From the NCBI GenBank assembly GCA_963812335.1, contig CAWEUU010000010.1:6647-70646 (forward strand): a stretch of 64,000 nucleotides of DNA, written 5' to 3'. The translations under genes and the position numbers were made by a program. The notes beneath the pieces are model-generated. The model was not told the DNA's origin. It made no database searches and was given only the letters and a program-made list of their open reading frames with translations. Source of the stretch: VRUE01 sp963812335. Its GTDB lineage: Bacteria > Actinomycetota > Thermoleophilia > Solirubrobacterales > 70-9. Positions 18,777 to 26,705 of the stretch are shown here, piece by piece. The first letter of the stretch is position 1. Each line of letters opens with the position of its first letter.

Positions 18777-20279
18777 CCTACTACGTCACCACGCCGATCT
18801 ACTACGTCAACGCGGAGCCGCATCTCGGTCACGCCTACTCGACGATGGCGGCTGACGTGCTCGCCCGCCACATGCGCCAGCGCGGCGAGGACGTCTTCTT
18901 CCTCACCGGCACCGACGAGCACGGCGAGCCGATCGAGAACGCGGCCGAGCGCGAGGGCGTCACCCCGCAGGAGCTGGCCGACCGCAACGCCGCCAAGTTC
19001 GAAGCGCTGATGCCGATCATCGACGCCAGCAACGACTTCTTCATCCGCACCTCCGATCCCCGCCACGCGGAGCGCGTCGCCGAGATCATGCAGCGCGTCT
19101 ACGACAACGGCTGGGTCGACAAGGGCGCCTACGAGGGCTGGTACTGCCCGCGCTGCGCCGACTTCAAGAGCGAGCGCGAGCAGGGGCCCGACCGGACCTG
19201 CCCGATTCACGAGATCCCGCTGGAGGAGGTGCGCGAGGAGAACTGGTTCTTCCGCCTCTCCGCCTTCCAGGAGCGGCTCGAAGCGCTCTACGCGGAGCGG
19301 CCCGACTTCGTCGTGCCCGAGTTCCGCCGCAACGAGGCGGTCTCCTTCATCCAGGGCGGGCTCGAGGACGTCTCGCTCTCGCGGCCGAAGCTGAAGTGGG
19401 GGATGCGGCTGCCCTGGGACCCCGAGCAGCGCATGTACGTGTGGTTCGACGCGCTGCTCAACTACGTCACCGCGCTCGGCTTCGCCCGCGAGGGCGAGGA
19501 CCTGACCGAGCGCTACTGGCCCGCCGACCTGCACGTGATGGCCAAGGACATCCTCAAGTTCCACGCGGTGATCTGGCCGGCGCTGCTCTGGGCGGCGGAC
19601 CTCGAGCCGCCGAAGCGGATGGCGATCCACGGCTTCCTGCTGATGGGCGAGAAGAAGATGTCGAAGTCGCTCGGCAACGTGCTCGACCCGTTTGAGGTCG
19701 ATCGAGCGCTTCGGCGCCGACGCGCTGCGCTTCTACTGCTTCCGCGAGGTCAGCTTCGGCCAGGACGGCTCGATCTCGACCGCCGGCTTCGAGGCTCGCT
19801 ACGAGGCCGAGCTCGCCAACGACTTCGGCAACCTCGCCAGCCGCGTGCTGGCGATGGTCGACCGCTACCGCGACGGCGTCGTCCCCGAGGGCCAGGTCGA
19901 CGCGGTGCTCGAGGAGGACTTCGAAGGAGCGGTCGAGCGCTTCTGCGGGCTGCTCGACCGGGCCGAGCTGACCCAGGCGCTCGAGCTCGCCTGGGCCCTG
20001 GTCCGCCGCCTCAACCGCTACGTCGAGGAGACCCGCCCCTGGGAGCTGGCCAAGGACGAGGCCGACCCCGCCCGGCTCGACGAAGTCCTCTACAACCTCG
20101 CCGAGGGCCTGCGCGTCATCACCCTGTTGCTCGTCCCCTACCTGCCGCAGTCGAGCGAGCAGCTACTCGCCGCTCTGGGTGAGGACTCCCGCGAGCTCAG
20201 CGACTTCGGTGCCCGCCCCGGCGGCCAGAGGGCCGAGCGCGTCCCACCGCTCTTCCCGAAGATCGAGACGCCGGCCTGA
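18773..20279 (+). pseudogene. metG: methionyl-tRNA synthetase with a one-base frameshift
   Basis: Methionyl-tRNA synthetase in two frames. The first part (18773 to about 19700) has TPIYYVNAEPHLGHAYS with the HIGH-type signature, the zinc cysteines (CPRCADF and CPIHEIP), and KMSKSLGN. After VLDPFEV the correct continuation IERFGADALRF lies one base out of phase, and the rest of the catalytic domain and the anticodon-binding domain run on to 20279. The site reads gaggtcgatcgag at 19694-19706, where one base too many explains the shift. The enzyme is normally essential and the rest is well conserved, so a sequencing error is more likely than a dead gene. There is no second copy in the window. 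Confidence 0.9.
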
Positions 20280-20309
20280 GGCCACGTGCACGTGCCCACG
20301 TGGCCTCAG
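20276..20309. terminator. bidirectional terminator hairpin between metG and the aldehyde dehydrogenase
   Basis: CTGAGGCCACGTG (20276-20288) pairs perfectly with CACGTGGCCTCAG (20297-20309) around an 8-nt loop. The 13-bp stem contains the stop codons of both convergent genes, so it can end transcription from either side. No T tract follows. Confidence 0.8.
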
Positions 20310-21877
20310 GGGCGCAGACCCAGTCTGCGGCGCCAGTCGCGGGCGTTGAAGGCCCTCGCGATGCGGCCGATCAGGCCGTGGCGGGCCTTCGTGTAGGGGT
20401 ACCAGGTCGGCTCGCGCTTGCCGCCGAAGCGGCTGACGATCACCGAGCTCGGTTGGCAGTACTTCTTGATCCCGTACTCGCCGTGGCGGAAGCCGACCCC
20501 GGACTCCTTCCAGCCGCCCATCGGCACGTCCATCAACACGTAGTTGACGATCACGTCGTTGACGTTGACCGCGCCGGCCTCGATCCGCCGTCCCAGCGCC
20601 TCCGCCCGCGCCTTCTCCCCGAAGACCGAGGCGGCGAGCCCGTAACGGGTGTTGTTGGCGTGGCTGAGCGCCTCCTCTGCATCGCGCACCTTCATCACGC
20701 AGACGACCGGGCCGAAGGTCTCGTCTCGCATTACGTCCATCGAGTGGTCGACATCGACCAGCACGGTCGGCTCGAAGTAGTCGCCGGGCCCCTCCACCGC
20801 CTTGCCGCCAGTCGCCGCCCGCGCGCCTTTTGCCAGCGCGTCCTCGACCTGCGCCTTGACCACGGCGGTCTGGTTGGGCGAGGTCATCGCGCCGACGTCC
20901 TTCTCCGGCTTGCGGCCGTCGGCGCCCTGGCGCAGCGCCCCGACCTCCTTGGTCAGCTTGGCGACGAACTCGTCGTAGGCGGGCTCCTCAACGTAGATCC
21001 GCTCGACCGAGAGACAGACCTGGCCCGAGTTGAACATCCCGCCCCAGGTGGCGGCGTTGGCAGCGCGGTCGATGTCGGCGTCGTCGAGCACGATCATCGG
21101 GTCCTTGCCGCCGAGCTCGAGGCTGACCGGGGTCAGCGTCTCGGCGGCGCGCGCCATCACCTTGCGGCCGGTGCGGTCGGAGCCGGTGAACTGGACGAAG
21201 TCGACCTCGTCGACCAGGGCGCCGCCGGTCTCGCCGGTGCCGTGCACGCAATCGAACACGTCGGGGGCGCCGATCTCGGTCTTCCAGGCCTCGACGATCT
21301 CCGCCAGCCCCAGCGGCGTGAACTCCGAGGGCTTGACGACGACCGCGGCGCCGGCCTGAAGGGCGGGGATCGCGTCGCCGAGCGCCAGCGCCAGGGGGAA
21401 GTTCCAGGGGCTGATCACGCCGACCACGGGGTAGGGCCGATAGTGGACCATCAGCTTTTTCGAGGCCGCCAGCGGCGAGTGCGGGCGGACCGTTTCGTCA
21501 CCGATGAACTTCTCCGCCTTGGTCCCGTAGAAATTGATCAGGTCGGTCAGGTAGACCGTCTCGGCGCTGGTGTCGCCACGGACCTTGCCGGTCTCCGCCT
21601 GCATCGTGTCGAGTACGCGCTCGTGGTTGTCGAGCAGCCAGTCGCGCAGCCTGCCCAGCCAGCGGTAGCGACCCTCAATCCCCAGGGCCTCCCACTCGGC
21701 CTGGTTGGCGCGCACCCGCGCCACGACCTCGGCAACGCGCTCGGGCGAGGCGACCTCGACACTGCCGGCCATCGTCCCGTTCGCCGGGTTGAGAACCTCG
21801 ATTCGCTCGGCGCCGCTGCCGTTGGCGGATGCGCCGTTCACTGCCTCGCTGGCTTTCGGTGCCGTTCCACTCTCCAC
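20306..21877 (-). CDS. aldehyde dehydrogenase (NAD(P)-dependent)
   Basis: A 523-residue aldehyde dehydrogenase that oxidises an aldehyde to its acid. It has PWNFPLALALGD (cofactor and substrate region), the general-base glutamate in LELGGKDP and the nucleophile cysteine in FNSGQVCLSVERIYV. A C-terminal extension with hydrophobic and basic residues follows the core, which hints at a long-chain fatty aldehyde as substrate. GTG 21877 is preferred because GGGAGC stands at ribosome-binding distance. Extending to TTG 21913 would put the start inside the palindrome at 21898-21913. Having that operator in common with the MMPL, R2lox and acyl-CoA dehydrogenase genes places the enzyme in lipid turnover. 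Confidence 0.9.
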   Translation of the reverse strand: MESGTAPKASEAVNGASANGSGAERIEVLNPANGTMAGSVEVASPERVAEVVARVRANQAEWEALGIEGRYRWLGRLRDWLLDNHERVLDTMQAETGKVRGDTSAETVYLTDLINFYGTKAEKFIGDETVRPHSPLAASKKLMVHYRPYPVVGVISPWNFPLALALGDAIPALQAGAAVVVKPSEFTPLGLAEIVEAWKTEIGAPDVFDCVHGTGETGGALVDEVDFVQFTGSDRTGRKVMARAAETLTPVSLELGGKDPMIVLDDADIDRAANAATWGGMFNSGQVCLSVERIYVEEPAYDEFVAKLTKEVGALRQGADGRKPEKDVGAMTSPNQTAVVKAQVEDALAKGARAATGGKAVEGPGDYFEPTVLVDVDHSMDVMRDETFGPVVCVMKVRDAEEALSHANNTRYGLAASVFGEKARAEALGRRIEAGAVNVNDVIVNYVLMDVPMGGWKESGVGFRHGEYGIKKYCQPSSVIVSRFGGKREPTWYPYTKARHGLIGRIARAFNARDWRRRLGLRP

Positions 21878-21897
21878 CTGACCGCTCCCTTCGAAAA

Positions 21898-21913
21898 TTG
21901 GCTGGTCAGCCAA
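21898..21913. promoter_or_regulatory. candidate TetR operator before the aldehyde dehydrogenase
   Basis: TTGGCTGGTCAGCCAA is a perfect 16-bp palindrome 20 bp upstream of the GTG start at 21877. It is the cleanest copy of the motif found at 5546, 10540 and 59475. Confidence 0.72.
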
Positions 21914-21922
21914 GGGTAGCCC

Positions 21923-23098
21923 CTAACGCGGGACCAGTCGATACACCGGGCCTTCGAGCGAGGCGACGTAGACGCGGCCGCGGGCGTCCTCGCCGAACGA
22001 GGTCGGGGTGGGGACGCTGAGCCCGAGCTTGCGGTCCCCTCGCGCGCGCCGTCGCAGGCGGGGTACGAGGCTGCGCAGCTCGCCCTCACAGAGGTCGGCG
22101 TAGACGTAGCGCCGGTAGAGCGAGCGCAGGCGCCTGTCACCGACGACGTAGCCGCCGATGATCGAGCAGCTGCCGCCACGGCTGTGCGGGTAGGCGAAGG
22201 TCGGCTTGACCGTTCCGCCGGGGTCCGGCGTGCCGCTGTTGGCGCCGTCGTAGGGCGCGAAGCCCTCGAATGCGTCCCAGCCGAAGTTGGCCCCCTGCGC
22301 GTCGGCGACGGTCGTGTAGTCGAGCTCCTCGAACTCGTCCTGGCCGACGTCCCCGATTGCGATCCGCGGCTGCTCGGGCCGGGTCACGGTGTCGAAGGAG
22401 AAGCGGTAGGGGTTGCGCAGGCCGTAGCTGTAAATCTGCGGCCGCGCATTGGGCCGGCGCGGGTCGATCCGCAGCAGCTTGCCCAGCCGGCTGCCGCGGT
22501 TCTGGGCGTTGTTCGGCGGGTCGCCGCCGCCGCCACCGTCACCGCTGCCGAAATAGAGCAGGTTGCCGAGGAACTGCAGCTGGCCGCCGTTGTGATTCGA
22601 GTTCGTCCTGTGGGGAATATCGACCAGGGCGCGGCGCGATCCTCGCGCAGCTCTGATCGCGCTCCGGCGTTTGAACTCGTCGACCCTGATGTCCCCCTGG
22701 CGGTCGGTGTAATAGACGTAGAAGCGCCGGCTGCGCCGGTAGTCGGGCGGGAAGGCGATCGAGAGCAGCCCCCGCTCCCCACCGGTCGAGACCAGCCCAC
22801 GGATGTCAAGAAACGACCCACCCACCCGCCGTCCGCCACGCAGCACCCGCACCCGCCCTTCCTGCTCGACCACGAACAGCAGCCGAGGAAACCCAGGCGC
22901 CCCAGCCACATAAACAGGCTGCTCGAACCTCCCCACCCGCTTCAGCCCAACCCCAGACCGCGACGACCGCTCTGCCGTCGTCGCGGTTCCGGACGAGCTC
23001 ACCTTCGGCGCCGTCTCAGGCGAGCTCGCGTCCCCGCACGACGGCATGGCAAAGAGCGCAACCAGCGCGACGAAGCTCGGCAGAACCCTCGAAAGCAT
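21923..23098 (-). CDS. PQQ-dependent sugar (glucose/sorbosone-type) dehydrogenase, lipoprotein
   Basis: A 391-residue secreted beta-propeller oxidoreductase of the soluble glucose dehydrogenase/Hhip-like family. The signal peptide ends in a lipobox-like MPSC near residue 20, so the protein is probably lipid-anchored outside. Family motifs are GGERGLLSIAFPPDY, SNHNGGQLQF (catalytic His), GKLLRIDP, SYGLRNPYRFSFD and GDVGQDEFEELD. The substrate sugar is not predictable. ATG 23098 is chosen because it starts a normal signal peptide; a longer frame upstream only translates the repeat element that fills the gap to the next gene. Confidence 0.88.
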   Translation of the reverse strand: MLSRVLPSFVALVALFAMPSCGDASSPETAPKVSSSGTATTAERSSRSGVGLKRVGRFEQPVYVAGAPGFPRLLFVVEQEGRVRVLRGGRRVGGSFLDIRGLVSTGGERGLLSIAFPPDYRRSRRFYVYYTDRQGDIRVDEFKRRSAIRAARGSRRALVDIPHRTNSNHNGGQLQFLGNLLYFGSGDGGGGGDPPNNAQNRGSRLGKLLRIDPRRPNARPQIYSYGLRNPYRFSFDTVTRPEQPRIAIGDVGQDEFEELDYTTVADAQGANFGWDAFEGFAPYDGANSGTPDPGGTVKPTFAYPHSRGGSCSIIGGYVVGDRRLRSLYRRYVYADLCEGELRSLVPRLRRRARGDRKLGLSVPTPTSFGEDARGRVYVASLEGPVYRLVPR

Positions 23099-23104
23099 CC
23101 CGAT

Positions 23105-23219
23105 AGAGGGTATCCAGGTAGGCCCGCAACGTCTTGTACTTTTTGCGCAGCGGCGATCTGGGACCGCAGCCGAGTGTCTTCGCAAAAAGTTAAGTGGAGG
23201 GCCTACCTGGATACCCTCT
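23105..23219. repeat. nested-hairpin element, copy A
   Basis: A 115-bp palindromic element that fills the gap upstream of the sugar dehydrogenase. The outer arms at 23105-23124 and 23200-23219 are perfectly complementary over 20 bp. The inner arms ACTTTTTGCG (23138-23147) and CGCAAAAAGT (23181-23190) enclose a 33-nt loop. The unpaired strands between the stems, AACGTCTTGT and TAAGTGGAG, recur in copy B at 31555-31665. The function is unknown; it may be a MITE/REP-like element or a structured RNA. Confidence 0.8.
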
Positions 23220-23228
23220 GACCCAGCG

Positions 23229-23275
23229 CCCTGTCTTCGCAAAAAGTTAAGTGGAGGCCCTACCTGGATACCCTC
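23229..23275. repeat. duplicated right half of copy A
   Basis: A second, nearly identical copy of the right half of the element (from CTGTCTTCGCAAAAAGTT to TACCTGGATACCCTC) follows in direct orientation. It differs by one G-to-C change in the arm. Its outer end overlaps the stop codon of the next lipoprotein gene. Confidence 0.75.
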
Positions 23276-23963
23276 AACGGTTCGCCTCCGTCGCGTCCCG
23301 CGGCGCCGGCACCACTTCGCCGTTGTCCTTGACCACGGTGTCGGGCGGCACTTCGGTGACTCGAGCGGAGAACGATCCGGCGGCCCGCGTCCCCGGCGCG
23401 GTCTCCGCCTTCGCTTCGCCGCCGAGCCCGCCGGCGATCGTGTAGCGCACCCTGTGGTTGCCGGTGCGCACCGCGATCAGCTTCCAGACCGCCTCCGTGG
23501 TCGCGCCCGGCTTCAGCGGGCCGAAGTTGAAGGTCTTGGCGCTCGAGGTTTCGGCGCCGGCGCGCCCTTCGGACCCGTTCGCTTTCGGGTACTCGGCGGC
23601 GAGCACCCAGATCGGCCGATCGGGCTGGGCGAGGCCAGGTTCGGGGCTGCGGTAGCCGAACGGAAGCGTTGAGTCGGCGCCCTGCCTGCCTCCGGTCGTG
23701 AAGGTCACGGTCAGCCCCGGCAGGGTCTCCTCGCCGCTGTTGCGCACGCCGAGGCGCAGCAGCGTCGTTTCGCCCAGGCGCTGCTTCCTCGGGAACTCGG
23801 CGGTGACGATTTCGACCGGGTAGGCGCCGCCGGCTTCCTCGGTCGCCGAGGATTCCCCGCCGCCACCGCAGGCCGCCAGGAAGACGGTCAGCGCCACGGC
23901 GACGATCGCCGCGGAGAGCGCGGCGATGTGGGAACGCCCACCGTGTCTGCGAGTCCCCCCCAA
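23274..23963 (-). CDS. secreted lipoprotein of unknown function
   Basis: A protein of about 229 residues with an N-terminal signal and lipobox (LAACGGGG, Cys near residue 32). The mature part is beta-rich (RLGVRNSGEETLPGLTVTFTT, then KPGATTEAVWKL), similar in style to CARDB/Ig-like domains that bind at the cell surface. No catalytic motif is visible. The start is uncertain: TTG 23963 gives a good signal peptide but has no clear ribosome-binding site. The stop codon lies at the edge of the nested-hairpin element. I do not recognise the family. Confidence 0.7.
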   Translation of the reverse strand: MGGTRRHGGRSHIAALSAAIVAVALTVFLAACGGGGESSATEEAGGAYPVEIVTAEFPRKQRLGETTLLRLGVRNSGEETLPGLTVTFTTGGRQGADSTLPFGYRSPEPGLAQPDRPIWVLAAEYPKANGSEGRAGAETSSAKTFNFGPLKPGATTEAVWKLIAVRTGNHRVRYTIAGGLGGEAKAETAPGTRAAGSFSARVTEVPPDTVVKDNGEVVPAPRDATEANR

Positions 23964-24133
23964 AGCGGGCTGAACATACCACGGGGATATGGTGCTTCCG
24001 GCGCGCCTGAACGCTGCCGTCGGGGGTTAGTCGGATCTCAACACTGGGCTAACGGAGGCCGCTGGCGCATCCCATAGACTCAAGCGACGGAGCAGGGACC
24101 GCCCGATGCGTTCCCGCCGTGCCGGAGGAGGAG

Positions 24134-24943
24134 ATGGAAGCAGCCGCATCGATAGGCAGGAGGTTCGCTCCCGCCAAGTCGTTCTTCGAACAGGTCGGGG
24201 ACATGATGATCCTCACCGCGCGCACGATCGCCTCCGCGATCAGGCCCCCGTACCCCTACGGCGAGGAGTTCATCGGCCAGTTCCTCTTTGCTCTACAGCT
24301 CTGCTGGTTCCCGCTGCTGGTCTCGACCGTCGCCTTCGGCTTCGGCGCGCCGGGCCTGCAGGCGGCCAACTTCCTCACCCTATTCGGCTCGCTGGACCGG
24401 CTCGGCGGCTTCTTCGTGCTCGCCTCGATCCGCGAGTTCGCCCCCTTCGTCACCGCCGTCGTCGTTGCCGGCGTCGCCGGCACGGCGATCACCGCCGACC
24501 TCGGCGCCCGCAAGATCCGCGAGGAGCTCGACGCCCTGCAGGTGCTCGGCGTCGACCCGATCAAGAACCTGGTCGTGCCGCGCTTCCTGGCGCTGATGGT
24601 GATCACCGGCCTGCTCGACATCTACGCGCTGATCTTCGGCATCAGCGGCGGCATCCTCACCGAGACGCTCTACAACCAGCCGCTCGGCGGCTTCTTCGCG
24701 ACGCTCTTCACCAACGCCTCGATCACCGACCTCTGGGGCTCGGTGATCAAGTGCACCCTGTTCGGCGCGATCATCTCGGTCGTCTGCTGCTACAAGGGGA
24801 TGACTGCGTCCGGTGGCGCCGCCGGGGTCGGCCGCGCCGTCAACCAGGCGGTCGTGATCTCCTTCATGGGCGTCTTCGCCTTCAACTACGCCTTCACCCA
24901 GACCCTGCTGGCGACCAACCCCGACCTGCAGACGATCCGATGA
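24134..24943 (+). CDS. MlaE/YrbE-family ABC permease (first)
   Basis: A 269-residue integral membrane permease of the MlaE/YrbE type, which forms the membrane part of phospholipid- or sterol-importing ABC systems. It has five to six hydrophobic segments and the conserved LASIREFAPFVTAVVVAG and GARKIREELDALQVLG region, where the ATPase coupling helix sits. ATG 24134 directly follows GGAGGAGGAG; GTG 24119 is in frame and possible. Its stop overlaps the next permease by ATGA. It leads an operon of two permeases, an ATPase and an MMPL protein. Confidence 0.92.
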   Translation: MEAAASIGRRFAPAKSFFEQVGDMMILTARTIASAIRPPYPYGEEFIGQFLFALQLCWFPLLVSTVAFGFGAPGLQAANFLTLFGSLDRLGGFFVLASIREFAPFVTAVVVAGVAGTAITADLGARKIREELDALQVLGVDPIKNLVVPRFLALMVITGLLDIYALIFGISGGILTETLYNQPLGGFFATLFTNASITDLWGSVIKCTLFGAIISVVCCYKGMTASGGAAGVGRAVNQAVVISFMGVFAFNYAFTQTLLATNPDLQTIR

Positions 24944-25737
24944 ACGCCTGGCTCGAAGTCCCGCGGGGCTGGCTCGACTCCTTCGGCGAGATCGCCCGTT
25001 TCGGCTCGCGCGTCGCCGGCCTCGTCTACAGCGGCCGCGTGCTGCGCTTCTTCGGCGAGAGCCTGCGCCAGGCCGGCATCCTGATCCTCGGCTCCGCCGT
25101 GATCATCTGGGGCCTCGTCTTCATCCTCGGCCTGCAATGCGGGATCGAGGGCGCCTACCTGCTGCGCGCCAACGGCGCCCCCGCCTACGCCGGGGTCTTT
25201 TCCGCCTGGTGCGACCTGCGCGAGATCATGCCCTACGCCTTCGGCTACATGCTCTCGGCCAAGGTCGGGACCGGAATCGTCGCCGAGCTGGGCGCGATGC
25301 GGATCTCCGACGAGATCGACGCGCTCGAGGTGATGGGCGTGCCCCCGGTCACCTTCCTCTGCGCGACCCGCCTGCTCGCCGCCTGGATCGCCTTCCCGTT
25401 CATGTACCTGGTCGGGATCGGGATCATGTACTTCGCCAGCTACATCGCCGTGGTCGAACAGATCGGCGACGTCTCCTCCGGCGGCTACCTGTTGATCTTC
25501 TGGTTGTTCCAGAACCCGCCCGACCTGATCTTCAGCCTGACCAAGGGCATGTTCATGGCGACGGCGATCGTGATGGTCGGCTGCTACTACGGCTATACCG
25601 CCTCTGGCGGGCCGGTCGGGGTCGGCACCGCGACTGCCAAGTCGATGGTTCTCAACATCGTTCTAGTCCACATCATCGGGATGCTCGGCACACTGGTCTT
25701 CTGGGGTGCCAACCCGAGAGCGCCGATAGGAGGCTGA
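24940..25737 (+). CDS. MlaE/YrbE-family ABC permease (second)
   Basis: A 265-residue paralogue of the preceding permease, with the same coupling region (AKVGTGIVAELGAMRISDEIDALEVMG) and C-terminal helices ending GMLGTLVFWG. Actinobacterial mce operons also carry two different YrbE proteins, which are thought to form a heterodimer. Here, however, no MCE-domain gene follows. It starts at ATG 24940 in a 4-bp overlap with the first permease. An AGGAGG box near its stop serves the next gene. Confidence 0.92.
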   Translation: MNAWLEVPRGWLDSFGEIARFGSRVAGLVYSGRVLRFFGESLRQAGILILGSAVIIWGLVFILGLQCGIEGAYLLRANGAPAYAGVFSAWCDLREIMPYAFGYMLSAKVGTGIVAELGAMRISDEIDALEVMGVPPVTFLCATRLLAAWIAFPFMYLVGIGIMYFASYIAVVEQIGDVSSGGYLLIFWLFQNPPDLIFSLTKGMFMATAIVMVGCYYGYTASGGPVGVGTATAKSMVLNIVLVHIIGMLGTLVFWGANPRAPIGG

Positions 25738-25745
25738 GTACGCAT

Positions 25746-26705
25746 ATGTCAATGGACGAGCCGGGCCAGATCCGCGACACCGAGCAGGAGCAGGAGCTCG
25801 CCGAGGAGGCTGCAGCCGAGCCGGCTCCCAGTGGCCCCTACATCAGCGAGGACGGTGCCACGATGGGCCGCGACTTCGTCATCCCCGGCGTCGACCCGGC
25901 CGAGCCCGATCCCTACCGCTACCACACAGGTCGCAAGCGCGACCACGGCAGCACCGACGCGATCGAGATCATCAACCTGGTCAAGCAGTTCGGCCGGGCG
26001 CGGATCCTCAACGGGCTCAACCTCGGCCTGCCAGAAGACCAGGTCTCGATGGTCCTGGGCCCGTCGGGCACCGGCAAGAGCGTGCTGATCAAGCACATCG
26101 TCGGCCTGCTCTACCCCGACCACGGCGATGTCCTCGTGCACGGCGAATCGATCCCGGCGATGACGGACGACGAACTCTTCGACGTGCGCAAAAAGTTCGG
26201 CCTGCTGTTCCAGGACGGGGCGCTCTTCGGCTCGATGAACATCTACGACAACACGGCCTTCCCGCTGCGCCAGCACACCGACAAAGGCGAGGATGAGATC
26301 GGCGAGATCGTCAGCCGTCGCCTGCGCGAGGTCGGCCTAACCGAGGCGATCTACAAGATGCCGAACGAGCTCTCGGGCGGGATGCGCAAGCGCGCCGGCT
26401 TCGCCCGGGCGCTGGTGCTCGAACCGGCGATCGTGATGTTCGACGAGCCCGACTCCGGCCTCGACCCGGTGCGCACGGCGCTGCTCTGCGAGCTGATCCG
26501 TGAGGTCCACGCCGAGAACGGCGGCTGCTATCTGGTGATCAGCCACGATCTCAACACCGCGCGCCGCATCGCAGACTTCATCGCGGTCCTCTGGAACGGC
26601 CAGATCGTCGAGTCCGGGCCGAAAGAGGAACTGTTCGACTCCGAAAACCAGTTCGTTCACCAGTTCCTGAACGCGGACGTCACCGGTCCGCTGTCGATGG
26701 ATTGA
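25746..26705 (+). CDS. Mkl/MlaF-like ABC transporter ATPase
   Basis: A 319-residue ATPase that powers the YrbE permeases. The core has Walker A GPSGTGKS, the Q-loop LLFQDGALFGSM, the signature LSGGMRKRAGFARAL, Walker B IVMFDEPDSGLDP and the switch histidine in VISHD. It is typical of the MlaF/Mkl branch. About 75 residues precede the core; they are very acidic (EQEQELAEEAAAEPAP) and Pro-rich, which is unusual for this family. ATG 25746 follows AGGAGG. The stop overlaps the TTG start of the MMPL gene by four bases. Confidence 0.93.
   Translation: MSMDEPGQIRDTEQEQELAEEAAAEPAPSGPYISEDGATMGRDFVIPGVDPAEPDPYRYHTGRKRDHGSTDAIEIINLVKQFGRARILNGLNLGLPEDQVSMVLGPSGTGKSVLIKHIVGLLYPDHGDVLVHGESIPAMTDDELFDVRKKFGLLFQDGALFGSMNIYDNTAFPLRQHTDKGEDEIGEIVSRRLREVGLTEAIYKMPNELSGGMRKRAGFARALVLEPAIVMFDEPDSGLDPVRTALLCELIREVHAENGGCYLVISHDLNTARRIADFIAVLWNGQIVESGPKEELFDSENQFVHQFLNADVTGPLSMD

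Noticed and set aside
23105..23275. Possible CRISPR array or coding repeat at the three-fold arm sequence
   Set aside because: The units are inverted and only partly direct, there are no spacers of equal length, and no cas genes are near. A nested hairpin explains it better.
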